Source of the DNA: Streptomyces sp. A0958
GTDB taxonomy: Bacteria > Actinomycetota > Actinomycetes > Streptomycetales > Streptomycetaceae
Reading direction: 5' to 3'
DNA length: 64,000 nucleotides
Assembly: GCF_004795035.1 (NCBI RefSeq)
Contig: NZ_SSBK01000008.1
Span: 1-64,000 of the forward strand
The translations under genes and the position numbers were made by a program. Shown one piece after another: positions 8,947 to 18,901 of this stretch (the first letter of the stretch is position 1; every line of letters starts with the position of its first letter). The notes beneath the pieces are model-generated. The model was not told the origin of the DNA and searched no databases. It worked only from the letters and a program-made list of their open reading frames with translations.

Positions 8947-9385
8947 GGAGGAACTGCTACACCATCTGCCGGCCCTGGTACTGCGCCGGCGCTCTGTTTC
9001 CGCTGACCCGACGGGAATGCTGTCGGGGGTACGGGGATCGCGGTTGCTTGACCGGAGACCACCTCACTATCGATGTCCTGCGGTACCCGGGCTCAAGACT
9101 TCCGCCCGGGCGATCCTGATGGCGCCTGGCTCCTCCGTTCTTTCCTCGGTGATCAACTGCGTACTGCTGGCACTGCGGTACTGCTCACGGCGGCCCCTGA
9201 GCACTGCGGGCCACCCGGTCCGGTCGCCAGTCCCGTCGCCGTCCTGCAACAACCCTGGCTTCGAAACTCCACTCCCGCACCGTCCTGCCAACTGCAACTG
9301 CGGCACTGCTGCCCGGCAGTTCGTCTCTGCCAGACCCTGCTGACTTCCTGTGTTACGAGAGAAACCATAACCAGGCCACCACCCA

Positions 9386-9541
9386 ATGTCTACTCCAGCC
9401 ACCACAGATTTTCGCGCGTTCGACGATGAGATAATCGAACTCAAACAGCACCGAGAGCCCGAACGCACGATCGAGTTCCGTCCGGATCGGACTGCCGTTG
9501 ACACCGCGACCGGCGAGCGGCTGCAGTGGTTCTCCCTGTGA
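9386..9541 (+). CDS. small acidic protein, 51 aa
   Basis: A short frame beginning MSTPATTDFRAFDDEIIELK and ending RLQWFSL. It has a natural residue mix (many Glu/Asp/Arg, no low-complexity run) and is followed after 20 bases by a strong terminator hairpin, which supports a real transcript. Shine-Dalgarno is poor (CCAGGCC further upstream). No family is recognised. The 0.4 kb before it (8950-9385) shows nothing recognisable. Confidence 0.4.
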   Translation: MSTPATTDFRAFDDEIIELKQHREPERTIEFRPDRTAVDTATGERLQWFSL

Positions 9542-9561
9542 GGCGATGAGCAGCAACACGG

Positions 9562-9595
9562 CGAAGGGGCCCGTACGTAAGGACGGGCCCCTTCG
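9562..9595 (+). terminator. intrinsic terminator
   Basis: A perfect 13-bp stem (9562-9574/9583-9595) with an 8-base loop, directly after the small gene at 9386-9541. Confidence 0.8.
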
Positions 9596-9785
9596 CGTTC
9601 CGGCCGCCGCGCACAGGAGTACAGCGGCCGGCTGTTACTGGGCGCCGACGGGGGACGGGGCCCGGTGGTTCGGTACGGCCCGAGCGCCACACGCAAGCCG
9701 CCGTCGGCGGGCCCGTCCCAGGGCGCCGTTCGTCCCGGCCGACGTGTCCGCGTACATCAACGTTTCGCTCGTCGTACTCACGTTT

Positions 9786-10175
9786 TCAGGACGAAGCGGC
9801 CTGTATCTGCGTGGTGGCCTGGGAGCGGGGGGTCTTGGCACCAGCCACGCCTACGCCGATGGTGCGGGGGTCGACGGCTTCGAGGGGTGAGCCGACCGTG
9901 TACGGGCCCTCGGGGTCGTCGGGCCGGTTGGGGCGGTCGTGGGGCAGGAGGAAGAACGTGCGGCGGACGAAGAGGCCGCTGTCCGGCAGCGCCCGCGCCT
10001 TCGGGGCAAGGTTGGTGTAGCCGACGAGCCGGCCGTCGCGTTCGTAGCGGGGCTTGCCCCGGCGTGTGGTGACCTTGTCGAGGGCCTGGCGGACGTAGTC
10101 GAGGTCCTCGGTGCTCTCCAGCCAGACGATCTCGGCTTCCTGGGCGAGATCGCCTTCCCGCGGCATCGCGCTCAT
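9786..10175 (-). CDS. small replication-cassette protein, copy 0
   Basis: A 129-residue protein paralogous to those at 33268-33651 and 51633-52034. Shared signatures are EIVWLESTEDLDYVRQALDK, RRGKPRYERDGRLVGYT, FFLLPHDR and EAVDPRTI. AGGAGG five bases before the ATG at 10175 fixes the start. In all three loci it follows the replication helicase, so it is likely a replication accessory or regulatory factor. No known domain is recognised. This copy accompanies an orphan helicase gene without a primase. Confidence 0.8.
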   Translation of the reverse strand: MSAMPREGDLAQEAEIVWLESTEDLDYVRQALDKVTTRRGKPRYERDGRLVGYTNLAPKARALPDSGLFVRRTFFLLPHDRPNRPDDPEGPYTVGSPLEAVDPRTIGVGVAGAKTPRSQATTQIQAASS

Positions 10176-10325
10176 GTCGCCTCCTGATGGTCCGCGGCCA
10201 AGTAGCCGCCGACAGGTGTCCTGTTCATACTGCCCCGCCTTCGGCGGGCCGGCGGAACTCCTGGCGCGGGTACCTCTCATCGTACGGTTGTTCTTCCCCC
10301 CCCGGCCTCGGGGTGCCAGTCGTTG

Positions 10326-11876
10326 TCATGGCGTTGCTTCCTCGTCCGTGTCGCTGTCCTCGGCGAGCAGGGCGAGGCCGGGGTAGAGCTTGGTCGCGTT
10401 GTTCTTGATCATGTCCGCCGGTGAGGCGAGGCCTAGCTCCTGGCGGATGCGGGCGGCGAACGCCCGGCTCGTGGAGGGGCGGATCATCTCCTCCGAACAC
10501 CAGCGACCGTAGACCTCGTAGAGGAGCTTCTGTTCGACGCGCGGCTCCGGGTTGGGGCGGCCGTCGGTGCTGCGGGTGCAGCGTTCGGTGAGGAAGCGGC
10601 CGACGTGGTCCTCGGTCGTCTCGTACGCGGCGGTGGCCAGGCGTACGGAGTCGGGGCCGGTCAGCGGGTCGCGGGTGGTGAGGTAGAGGCGGGCGCCGTC
10701 GATCAGCCACTGCAGGATGCCCGGGCCCTCATCCTGTACGAGCTCGGCACCGAGGTTGTCGATCTTCAGCTCGTTCGGGACCGTGCGCTCGAACGGGATG
10801 AGGCGGATGCGGCGCCAGAACGCGTGCCCGCCGGTCCCGACCTCGGGACGGTGGTTGCCCAGCAGCCACAGCTTGTGCGTCGGGGCGAAGGCCATGAAGT
10901 CCTGCCGCATCCGGCGCGCGGTGATGCGGTCGCCGCCGGTCAGGAGCTTGACGCGGGACTCGTTGAACTTGTCGTTCTGCTTCAGCTCGCTGCACACCAC
11001 GATCCGCCGGCCATGGAGCTCGGTCAGCTCCGTGCTGTGCTCGGCTAACTTCCCCTTCTCCATCAAGAAGCCCGGCGGGGCGGCGTTGGCGTAGTCGCCG
11101 AGGATCTGCGTGATGGTCTCCAGCAACACCGACTTGCCGTTGGCCCCCGTGCCGTAAAGGAACGGCAGGACCTGGGCGCCGACGTCGCCGGTGATCGAGT
11201 AGCCCAGCAGCACGTGCAGGAATCGGGTGGTCTCCAGTCCCTTCTCGTCCTCGCCGAAGGTGTCGCTCAAGAACCGCTGCCACCGCGGGATCGGCATGGT
11301 GCGAGGGGCGACCTGGGTGGCCCGCGAGTGCATGTCACTGAGCGGGTTCGGGTCGCTGAGCTTTCCCGTACGCAGGTCGACCACCCCGCCCGGCGTGCAC
11401 AGGGCGTAGATGTCACCGTCCAGGACCTGAGGGTCCAGGCGCATCCCGGGAGCCGCCTGGGCCTGGAAGAACATGGCCTTCACCCCCGCCGTCGACTCCG
11501 AGCGCCTGCGGTGCGCGGCAATGTCCCGGCTGCTGAAACGGTCTTTCGGGTCGGTGTCGGCGAAGCTCTCCGCCATGTCGCCCGCCGCCCAGACCGCTTC
11601 CTCCTCCCCTCCGATCAGTCTCCACCGGTAGCGGTCCCACGCGTGCCAGCCCATCCCGATCACGTACCGGAACTGATCCGCGTACAGGCGGGCGAACAAC
11701 TTCGCGTTACCGCGATCGGTCAACGCACCCGGCAGCACCCCCGCGTCCGGGACCGGGAAGCGGGCATCCGACTGCTGGGCAGGAAGAACCGGCTGCCCCG
11801 AGGGAAGGCCGCGGCCGTGCTCAAGAACCTGCTCGGCTGCGCCCTGCGCATCGAACCGCGCCGGCTCGGCGCTCAT
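10326..11876 (-). CDS. D5/P4-type replication helicase, orphan copy
   Basis: A 516-residue SF3-type helicase of the phage/plasmid D5/P4 family. It has an N-terminal D5_N-like region (TDRGNAKLFARLYADQFRYV, GWHAWDRYRW), Walker A GTGANGKSVLL, the following IVVCSELK motif, and the motif C stretch HKLWLLGNHRPEVGTG then FWRRIRLIPFE, with a winged-helix-like C-terminus. It is closest to the helicase at 31606-33144 (shared EKGK..EHSTELTELHGRR). Unlike that copy it has no adjacent primase-polymerase gene; the expected place upstream holds unrelated sequence. The start MSAEPARFDAQ matches the other copy's MSSADSSPRFDA. Confidence 0.9.
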   Translation of the reverse strand: MSAEPARFDAQGAAEQVLEHGRGLPSGQPVLPAQQSDARFPVPDAGVLPGALTDRGNAKLFARLYADQFRYVIGMGWHAWDRYRWRLIGGEEEAVWAAGDMAESFADTDPKDRFSSRDIAAHRRRSESTAGVKAMFFQAQAAPGMRLDPQVLDGDIYALCTPGGVVDLRTGKLSDPNPLSDMHSRATQVAPRTMPIPRWQRFLSDTFGEDEKGLETTRFLHVLLGYSITGDVGAQVLPFLYGTGANGKSVLLETITQILGDYANAAPPGFLMEKGKLAEHSTELTELHGRRIVVCSELKQNDKFNESRVKLLTGGDRITARRMRQDFMAFAPTHKLWLLGNHRPEVGTGGHAFWRRIRLIPFERTVPNELKIDNLGAELVQDEGPGILQWLIDGARLYLTTRDPLTGPDSVRLATAAYETTEDHVGRFLTERCTRSTDGRPNPEPRVEQKLLYEVYGRWCSEEMIRPSTSRAFAARIRQELGLASPADMIKNNATKLYPGLALLAEDSDTDEEATP

Positions 11877-12079
11877 GACCGTCCCCGAGACCGGGCTCGG
11901 CACCCGGCCTCCGCGTACGGCGCCCACCGGGCCACCCCGTCCAGGAGGTGTTCCCGGCCGGCGGCACCGTCGGCCCGCGGGGCATGGCCCGTCGACGAGG
12001 TCTCGGGCTGACGGAACAACGGCTGTCCTTGTCGACGTACGTGCTGGGGCAAGGCCGCCCGGCCCACGCCTAAACACCA

Positions 12080-12120
12080 CTGACCTGGCTTTTCTCTTCA
12101 CGGGACCGAATGGGACTCAG
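12080..12120 (+). repeat. relic of a GGGAC-type iteron origin
   Basis: CTGACCTGG (12080-12088), a T-rich step, then GGGACCGAA and GGGACTCAG. This reproduces in short the order seen at 30171-30205 in the full origin. It points away from the orphan helicase, i.e. in the opposite orientation to the complete cassettes, so it marks a rearranged origin fragment. Confidence 0.6.
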
Positions 12121-12706
12121 CCCGCTACGGGGCCGAAGCATCAGCTACCGGTCGGTGGTTGTCCGCGTGGACGCCGATGTCGCGCCCCGGCCGGTGCTGG
12201 TGAAGCTGAAGGCACCGATCCGGCTGAGCGGACGCAATGCCACCGCCGACCGTAACCGACTCCTCCAGCTCGCCCGGGAGGAGCCGTCGGCGAGGGTGCT
12301 GCCCATGGGGCAGAACGTCATGTCCCCGAACCTGGAGAGGGACAACGAGGGCCAGCCCACCGCCGACTTCATCCTGCGTACCGGCATCAACCTCCCGATG
12401 GGAGAGGCCGGCGCCTGGCGCCCGCTGTCGGAGAGGACTGTCGCTGCCCTCGCCCAGGCACTGGACGACTCCGCCTTCCCCACGGCCCTGCGCAACCCCG
12501 GGGACGGTGCGATCGACTACGCCACGGGCTTCCGCCAACTCGGGCACAACAGGGCACGGAAGGCGCGGCTGGTGTGGCAGGCCACCGGCCGGCCCGCGGA
12601 CAAGACGCACCTGGTCGAAGCGGTCGTATCGGTCGACCTTCCCGAGCCCTATGGCTCTGCGGCGACATCTCCGGTCGCAGGCCCGGCCACGCGGTACTGG
12701 TCATGA
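12110..12706 (+). CDS. hypothetical protein, up to 198 aa
   Basis: A frame with natural composition (VLVKLKAPIRLSGRNATADR, then TADFILRTGINLPMGEAGAW). No family is recognised. The first ATG lies inside the iteron relic, so the true start may be a GTG near 12159 or 12169. The end (after about residue 178) reads into sequence next to the IS1380 relic, so the C-terminus may have been replaced by that insertion. Confidence 0.45.
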   Translation: MGLSPLRGRSISYRSVVVRVDADVAPRPVLVKLKAPIRLSGRNATADRNRLLQLAREEPSARVLPMGQNVMSPNLERDNEGQPTADFILRTGINLPMGEAGAWRPLSERTVAALAQALDDSAFPTALRNPGDGAIDYATGFRQLGHNRARKARLVWQATGRPADKTHLVEAVVSVDLPEPYGSAATSPVAGPATRYWS

Positions 12707-12715
12707 CCCGGGCCG

Positions 12716-13832
12716 GATCGCGACCGACCTCGCGGTGATGGTAGCTGCCGGCGGCGAGGCCATCACGGATCTGGCCGTTCTGCGCGACCAGCGCGAGGTG
12801 TTCGGCCCCATCGCCTCGACACCGACTGCCTGGAGGCTGCTGGCCGCCGTCGACGAACGCGTACTGGGCCGCCGGGCCCAGGCCCGGGAAGTGGCCTGGC
12901 TCCAGGCATCCGAGACCAGCTGTGGCATACCGGCGGCGAAAGCCGGCGGACGGGAAGTGCCCGGACTGGTCCTGGACATCGACGCCACGCTGATCACCTG
13001 CCACTCGGAGAAGGTCCAGGCCGCACCCACCCACAAAGGCGGCTTCAGCTTCCACCCCCCTGCTGTGTTTCCTGGCCAACACCGGCGAGGCCATGTCCGG
13101 GCGCCTTCGGCCCGGAAACTCCGGAGCCAACACGGCCGCGGATCACATCGCGGTGCTGGACGACGCTCTCGCGCAGATCCCCCACGCCCACCGGCACGGC
13201 ACCGACATCCTCGTCCGCACCGAGTCCGCCGCGCGATCCGGGCCCTGCCCGAGCAGGTCTGGCACCCCGCCCTGGACCAGGACAGCACCCTCCGCGAGTC
13301 CGCCGAGGTCGCCGAACTGACCGGCATGACCGACCTTGCCGGCTACCCCGCCGGCACCCGCATCATCATCCGCCGCGAACATCCCCACCCCGGAGCCCAG
13401 CTCTCGCTCTTCGACCAGGACGAGGGCCTGCGGCACCAGGCGTTCCTCACCGGCACCCCGTTCACCTCCGGCCCGGCCCAGTTCCTTGAGGTCCGCCACC
13501 GCGGACACGCATGCGTCGAAGACCACATCCGGTGCGGCAAGACCACCGGCTTCGGCCGCTTCCCCTCCCGCCGCTCCGGCGTCAACGCCGCCTGGCTCGA
13601 ACTCAGCCTCGCGGCGATCGACCTCCTCGCCCGGACCCGCGTCCTCCTCCTGGACGGCGAACTCGCGACGGCCGAACCCAGCAAACTCCGCTACCGGCTC
13701 CTGCACGTCGCCGCCCGGATCACCCGGGGCGGCCACCGCCTCCACCTCCGGATATCGGCGACCTGGCCCTGGCGACACGAGCTCGCGGCCGCATTCCACC
13801 GACTGACCGCACTGCCCCGCCCCGCCAGCTGA
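12716..13832 (+). pseudogene. IS1380-family transposase, degraded
   Basis: Typical IS1380 transposase phrases occur in order but in different frames: AITDLAVLRDQREVFGPIAS and GLVLDIDATLITCHSEK (with catalytic D), then in another frame GANTAADHIAVLDDAL, then VRHRGHACVEDHIRCGKTTG and FGRFPS near the C-terminal part, closing WPWRHELAAAFHRL. At least two frameshifts (about 13060-13090 and 13210-13250) inactivate it. The element's ends were not identified with confidence. The 0.3 kb after it contains nothing recognisable. Confidence 0.8.
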
Positions 13833-14169
13833 CCCGCCGCCCCCGCCCACCTCGACCCAAGGACCTCGGAGAACCCGACCCCGCGTCGGGCCCTCACCAT
13901 GCCCACCGGCCGACCCAGCCTCAAACAACCTCGCTCAGCCGCCCAGCAACCCCAACCGAAACGCCGAGGCTAGCTGACCAAGATCGTTCTCAGCGCCAAC
14001 CGCTGTACCGATGTTCCCCGAGGCCTAACTCCCCTTTCAAGCCATTACGGGGGAAGGTCCGGACCCGGGAGGGAATGCCTGCTTAGATTCTGGCGCCCGA
14101 TCAAGTGCCGCACACTTGTACGTCCGCCGTGGACCGGGTGCTGTCCCGTTCGATTCGAAGGGAACCACT

Positions 14170-14886
14170 GTGAGAACTGCCCGAGCACTCGCCGCGTTAC
14201 TGGCGGCGATACTCACCTCCGCCCTGATGCTGACGGGAACGGCCGCCGCGGCGCCGGCCCCGGACCCGGCTCCCGCCGGCGTCGCGGCGGACGGAAAATA
14301 CTTCCAGGGGCAGGACTGGGGCTTCTCCCCGGCCATGGCGGAAGCCAACGCGACAGGCTACGCACTGAGCATCGCGAAGCAGGCGCGCTATCAGGGATGC
14401 GTGCCGGCGGGACCGACGCAGTTCCAGTACAACGGCGACATGTACCTGGCGACCGTGGTCCTGTTCTGCACGCCCATGCCGCCGATCACCGGCGGCCCGA
14501 TCGTCGGCGTCCACTCCAGCAAGTGCGTGGACGTCAAGGGCGCCAGCAAGGCGGACGGTGCCCCGATCCAGCTCTACAACTGCAACGGCACCGAGGCCCA
14601 GGCGTGGACGATCCACGCGGACGGCACGATCCGGGCCATGGGCCGGTGCCTCGACGTGCAGTACGCGAAGACCGAGGACGGCTCACTCCTGGGCCTCAAC
14701 ACCTGTCACGGCGCGGCCAACCAGCGCTGGGAGAAGCTTCCGAACGGGCTGCTGCGCAGCGTCCACTCCGGCAAGTGCCTGGACGCGCTCGGCTGGGCCA
14801 CAGGCAACGGCGCCCGGCTCGGCATCTGGACCTGCGCCCCCAGCCACACCAACCAGCAGTGGACCGGCGCGGGGATGAACACCTGA
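14170..14886 (+). CDS. secreted ricin-B (CBM13) lectin protein
   Basis: A 238-residue exported protein. A signal peptide spans about residues 1-30 (TARALAALLAAILTSALMLT, ending near AAAAP). After a 75-residue domain with two Cys comes a ricin-B trefoil: HSSKCVDVKGASKADGAP, LYNCNGTEAQAW, GRCLDVQY, CHGAANQRWEKL, SGKCLDAL and HTNQQW, i.e. the repeated QxW motifs. It probably binds carbohydrate outside the cell; no catalytic domain is seen. The GTG at 14170 has AAGGGA upstream and gives a correct signal peptide. Confidence 0.88.
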   Translation: MRTARALAALLAAILTSALMLTGTAAAAPAPDPAPAGVAADGKYFQGQDWGFSPAMAEANATGYALSIAKQARYQGCVPAGPTQFQYNGDMYLATVVLFCTPMPPITGGPIVGVHSSKCVDVKGASKADGAPIQLYNCNGTEAQAWTIHADGTIRAMGRCLDVQYAKTEDGSLLGLNTCHGAANQRWEKLPNGLLRSVHSGKCLDALGWATGNGARLGIWTCAPSHTNQQWTGAGMNT

Positions 14887-14897
14887 GCCATGGACGA

Positions 14898-14932
14898 GCC
14901 GGGCGCGCGGAGCGAAGCCCCGCGCGCCCGGC
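14898..14932 (+). terminator. terminator of the lectin gene
   Basis: A perfect 13-bp GC-rich stem (14898-14910/14920-14932) with a 9-base loop, 12 bases after the lectin stop codon. Confidence 0.8.
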
Positions 14933-15129
14933 GGTCGGCCCGGACAGCCGACCCCGACCGCTCTCGTGCCCGGCGCGCCTGTTCGTCGAGCAGCCGGGCT
15001 GACCGTACCGGCCGCCGGGGTCCGGTCCATTAATCGAAATGCCCCGCTCAGCGCGTACAAACCCGGCGGCCGGGCCTTCTACACCCCGCCCCCGACACGC
15101 CCCACGGGCCGTTCGTCTGGGACGGCAAA

Positions 15130-16790
15130 GGGTCTGTCAAACGATCGGCCCTGTCTCATATTCGGTGGTGACGCAGAGTCGTGGAGGTCGTTGATAGTCA
15201 CGTAAAGGATGTCAACGAGCTTGTGCAGATGGTGTTTTCGGGTCTGTCCCCGCTGGTCATCGAGGATGTGGCCGACGAGGGCGAGCGGATCGTGGTGCGG
15301 GCACGAACGCCGCAGGACACGGCGGACTGCCCAGTGTGCGGGGCGTCGTCGGGGCGCGTGCACAGCTACCACTGGCGGACTGTGGCTGACGTACCGATCG
15401 ACAGCCGACGGGTGGTGGTCCGTGTGCGGGTACGGCGTCTGGTGTGCCCCACCCGCGGCTGCCGACATACCTTCCGCGAGCAGGTGCCCGGAGTCCTGGA
15501 CCGATACCAGCGACGCACCACCCGCCTGACCAGGCAAGCCAAGGCCGTGGTCAAGGAGTCAGCGGGCCGGGCGGGGGCACGTTTGCTGGCGATACCCGCG
15601 TCGGGCGTCTCGCGTCACACGGCCCTGCGTACCCTGTTGCGCATCCCGCCGCCCGCAGGGCGGACGCCCCGCGTGATCGGCGTCGACGACTTCGCTCCGC
15701 GCCGGCGGCACCGCTACGCCACCGTGACCATCGACGCCGAGACGCATGAGCGGATCGACGTACTGCCCGACCGCACAGCAGACACCCTGGAGGAGTGGCT
15801 ACGCGAACATCCAGGCATCGAGGCCGTCTGCCGCGACGGCTCCGCGACCTACGCCGAGGCCATCCGCCGCGCCCTGCCCCGTGCGACGCAGGTCGGTGAT
15901 CGGTGGCATCTGTGGCACAACCTGCGCGAAGCCGTCTTGAGCGAGGTCAAGGCGCACAACACCTGCTGGACCACCGTACTGGACGCGCCTATCCACGACG
16001 GACCCCGCGCCCAGACCACCCTGGAACGCTGACACCAGGTCCACGGCCCACTCGATCAGAGCGTGGACCTGCTCGAATGCGCCCGCCGCCTGGAACTGGC
16101 CCTGAACACCGTCAAACGCTACGCGCGAGCCGACCGGCCCGAGCACACGCTCCGCGCCCCAAGTATCGCGCCAGCCTCCTCGACCCCTACCGCGAGCACC
16201 CGCGCAAACACCGGGCCGAGGACCCCGGCGTCCCCGCCCAGCACCTCTTCGAAGAGATCAAGGCCCTCGGATTCACCGGCTGCCTGAACCTCCTGCACAA
16301 GTACATCAACCAGGGCCGTGCGGACGCCGACCGCAGCCACATCTCCCCGCGCCGCCTCGCTCGAATGACCCTCACCCGACCCGACAACCTCAAGAGCGAG
16401 AATCCCCATCTTCTGACCCGGCTCACCCCCGCCCGCCCTGAGATGACCCAACCGACCGCCAGCACCCGGGACTTCGCCGAACTCCTGACTCCTCGCCCAG
16501 AACATGCCGCCAAGCTCGATCCCTGGATCACCCAGGTCCGCACAGCCGATCTGCCTCACCTGCACGCCTTCACCCGCGGCCTGGACCGAGACCGCGACGC
16601 CGTGATCACCGCGCTCACACTTCCGTACAGCAACGGCCCCACTGAAGGTGTCAACACCAAGACCAAACGGACCGCCCGCCAGATGCACGGGCGAGCAGGT
16701 TCCACCCTTCTTCCCCACCGCACCCTCCCCGGATAGCGACACTCTCCGCCACCACCGAATGTGAGACAGGGCCGAACGTTTGACAGACCC
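15130..16790. mobile_element. ISL3-family insertion sequence, 1.66 kb
   Basis: The ends form imperfect inverted repeats of about 40 bp: GGGTCTGTCAAACG at the left and its complement CGTTTGACAGACCC at the right, continuing through GGCCCTGTCTCA and TTCGGTGGTG. It encloses one ISL3 transposase reading frame broken by mutation. No 8-bp target duplication is evident in the flanks, which suggests deletion or recombination next to one end. The interrupted host sequence is not clear. Confidence 0.88.
15181..16736 (+). pseudogene. ISL3-family transposase, nonsense and frameshift
   Basis: The first 283 codons read an N-terminal zinc-binding region (DTADCPVCGASSGRVHSYHW, then CPTRGCRHTF) and the catalytic core (RVIGVDDFAPRRRHRYATV, AVCRDGSATYAEAI, RWHLWHNLREAV). 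A TGA at 16030 replaces the Trp codon expected in 'ERWHQVHG'. The same frame continues LLECARRLELALNTVKRYAR and shifts near 16160 to KYRASLLDPYREH and on to LPYSNGPTEGVNTKTKRTAR. It is therefore inactive unless complemented. Confidence 0.88.
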
Positions 16791-16818
16791 CCTCGTGGCC
16801 GGTGGGCGGGTAGATCCG

Positions 16819-17205
16819 CTACCACAGCCGGAAGTCGTGCACCGCCGCACCGTCGCGCCGGGCCGCAGGTGCCTTGACCTTGTCGGCCTTCGGCGCCAGG
16901 AGCTCGAACCGCTCGGCGTAGCGGCGGACCTTCGACGCCAGGGGCTCGAACCGCTCGGCGTAGCTGTGGACCTTGGCCGCCAGTACGTCGACGGGCTCGT
17001 TCACCCGGTCGATGTCCAGGAGCATCGCGGGCACGTCGACGTCCGGGGCGCGCATCGTCAGATCGGCGTACTGGGTGTAGCGGTACTGGTGACCGTCATC
17101 CGGCTTCAGCCGGGAGATCGGCCGCAGGCTGGGCGGCCACCGCACCGCGCTCCTCGCCGGAGAGCTGTAGGGCGAGAGCCAGTCGCAGACCGGGCGTTCC
17201 GTCAA
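16819..17205 (-). CDS. hypothetical protein, 128 aa, doubtful
   Basis: A frame with the duplicated phrases LAAKVHSYAERFEPL, LASKVRRYAERFELL and LAPKADKVK, each about 14 residues, which suggests a short helical repeat. It stops just before the right end of the ISL3 element. It may be the 5' part of a gene damaged near the insertion. No family is recognised. Confidence 0.35.
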   Translation of the reverse strand: MTERPVCDWLSPYSSPARSAVRWPPSLRPISRLKPDDGHQYRYTQYADLTMRAPDVDVPAMLLDIDRVNEPVDVLAAKVHSYAERFEPLASKVRRYAERFELLAPKADKVKAPAARRDGAAVHDFRLW

Positions 17206-17249
17206 GGACGAGACGCCCGGCGTGCGGACACGGGCACGGGCACGGGTGG

Positions 17250-17894
17250 TCAGCTGGTCCAGAGGACCGGGCTGTCGCTGTACGCGTCACCCTCCTCGAA
17301 CGAGGCAACCGCGATGGGGTCGGTCTTCGTGGCGCTGAGCGAGCAGCTCTCGTACGAGGCGCCCTTGGTGTTGAAGTCGCGGGGGGCCGTCTCGCTGTCA
17401 CACTTGCCCGGGAGGTCGCCGATCAGAATGACGCCCGTGGGGCCGCCGCCCTCCAGATTGCCGCGCAGCCTCAGCGACGCGTAGGACAGGTCGGTGCCGC
17501 CGACGTTCTCCACCTTCATCCGGATGTAGTAGGGCGTCATGCCCTTCGCCTTGTCACCGAATGGGGCCATGTCGGCCTCAGTACCCTTCTCGATCGCCGT
17601 GACCGTCACGGCGACGGTGCCCTCCTTCTTGGTCCCGTACTTGAACGGCAGGACCGCTCGGTCACCGATCTTGAACTTCGTGCCCGGTGCGGCGACGTCA
17701 CCACTGGGCGCGGCGCCGGCGTCGTCGCTCGGGTCCGCGGACGGGCTCTTGCTGCTCGGAGCGGACGAGGCCGGGGCGGAGGCCGAGGGCGAGTCCTGCG
17801 CCGATGCCGAGTCCTCACCGTCGTTGCAGGCCGTGAGCCCGAGGCCCAGGGCAGTAAGGGCAACTGCGAAGCCAATGCGTCCCTTGTATGTCAT
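17250..17894 (-). CDS. secreted lipoprotein, unknown function
   Basis: A 214-residue protein with a signal peptide and lipobox (ALGLGLTAC, lipidated Cys about residue 23), followed by a Ser/Pro/Asp-rich linker (residues about 25-70) and a globular beta-rich domain containing VTVTAIEKGTEADMAPFG and YYIRMKVENVGG. It would be anchored to the outer face of the membrane. The domain resembles the telomere-side DUF-type lipoproteins common in Streptomyces, but no ligand or partner is evident. Confidence 0.8.
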   Translation of the reverse strand: MTYKGRIGFAVALTALGLGLTACNDGEDSASAQDSPSASAPASSAPSSKSPSADPSDDAGAAPSGDVAAPGTKFKIGDRAVLPFKYGTKKEGTVAVTVTAIEKGTEADMAPFGDKAKGMTPYYIRMKVENVGGTDLSYASLRLRGNLEGGGPTGVILIGDLPGKCDSETAPRDFNTKGASYESCSLSATKTDPIAVASFEEGDAYSDSPVLWTS

Positions 17895-18179
17895 TTTGAC
17901 CTAACTCGCGATGGGGCTGCGCGGTGCGACAGCCGGAACGTTCAACAACTGGACGAAGCCCCCGGCCGTGCGACCGGGCACGCCGGAGCGACACGGCGAC
18001 GGCAGTGCGTCAACGAGGCGCGCCGCGACGCCCATCTCAGACTGAGGCAGGAATGACACAGGCTCGTCGCAGGCACGGCACAGCCAGGCGACGAGCGCCC
18101 GGGATGCCGGGTGTGGTCTTCCCCGTACAGTCCATCGCCGGCAGCGGTTCGCCGGGTCATGTGATTCGGGGGGCCGTTC

Positions 18180-18640
18180 ACCATCACTGGGTGTACAGGT
18201 GGATACGCGTCATCATGCTGGCCCCACAGCCCCTCGGCCGTACGGGCTGACGCGAGAAACGAAGTTGCGCTCCAGTGCGGCGGACAATGGTCGTTGCCCT
18301 GGCAGGGAACGACCACGGCCTGCCGGCCTTGTCCTTGGCGGCGGTGCCGTACACGAAGTGCGGTGCCATCTCGCCGGCCGGCACATCGACGATCAGGACG
18401 GTCTTCGTTCCGCCGGCCGGCTCGAATATGCGGAGGTCCGGCAGGTAGGGCTGGACGTGGTTGCGGCTCCACTGGTCGTACTGCTGCCGGTTGACCTGGT
18501 CGGGGGCTATGCCCATGAGGGCGATCGTCTTGTCCTGGACGCCGAAGATGTTCAACCTGCCACGGGTGTTGGCCATGGCGGCGACGCCCTTGGCGAGCTC
18601 GACCATGACGCGTACCAGCTTCTCGCTGTCCCGCTGGTGG
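18180..18640 (-). pseudogene. AlbA_2/Schlafen-type domain fragment
   Basis: One frame reads LVRVMVELAKGVAAMANTRG and RLNIFGVQDKTIALMGI, the pattern of the AlbA_2 (Schlafen AAA_4-like) domain (kdi.AmaNt.GG...fGV.D). It continues to FVYGTAAKDKAGRPW and is then shifted near 18290 into the frame reading HWSATSFLASARTAEGLWGQ. Both ends are missing. Family members bind nucleotides or cleave RNA; this fragment is unlikely to act. Confidence 0.5.
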
Positions 18641-18901
18641 CATAACGCCCGGTGGTCCAAGACCGTGACGGTGACGGAGGCCAGGACGCTGGTGCGGGAT
18701 CTCGTCGACCCGGCGCTCGTGGCCGGGCGTCGTCGTACCGGCCCCACGCACCGCGCCGAAGACCTCGTCGCCGCACTGACAAACAACTTTCCGCGCACGA
18801 GCGGCGACGGCCGGGCCATGTCCTCGTCACAGGCCTCGAAGCCGTCGACCACAGAGCGGGCTGCTCCGCCCGCTCTGCAACGCCACGTGCCTGGCGGCGG
18901 C

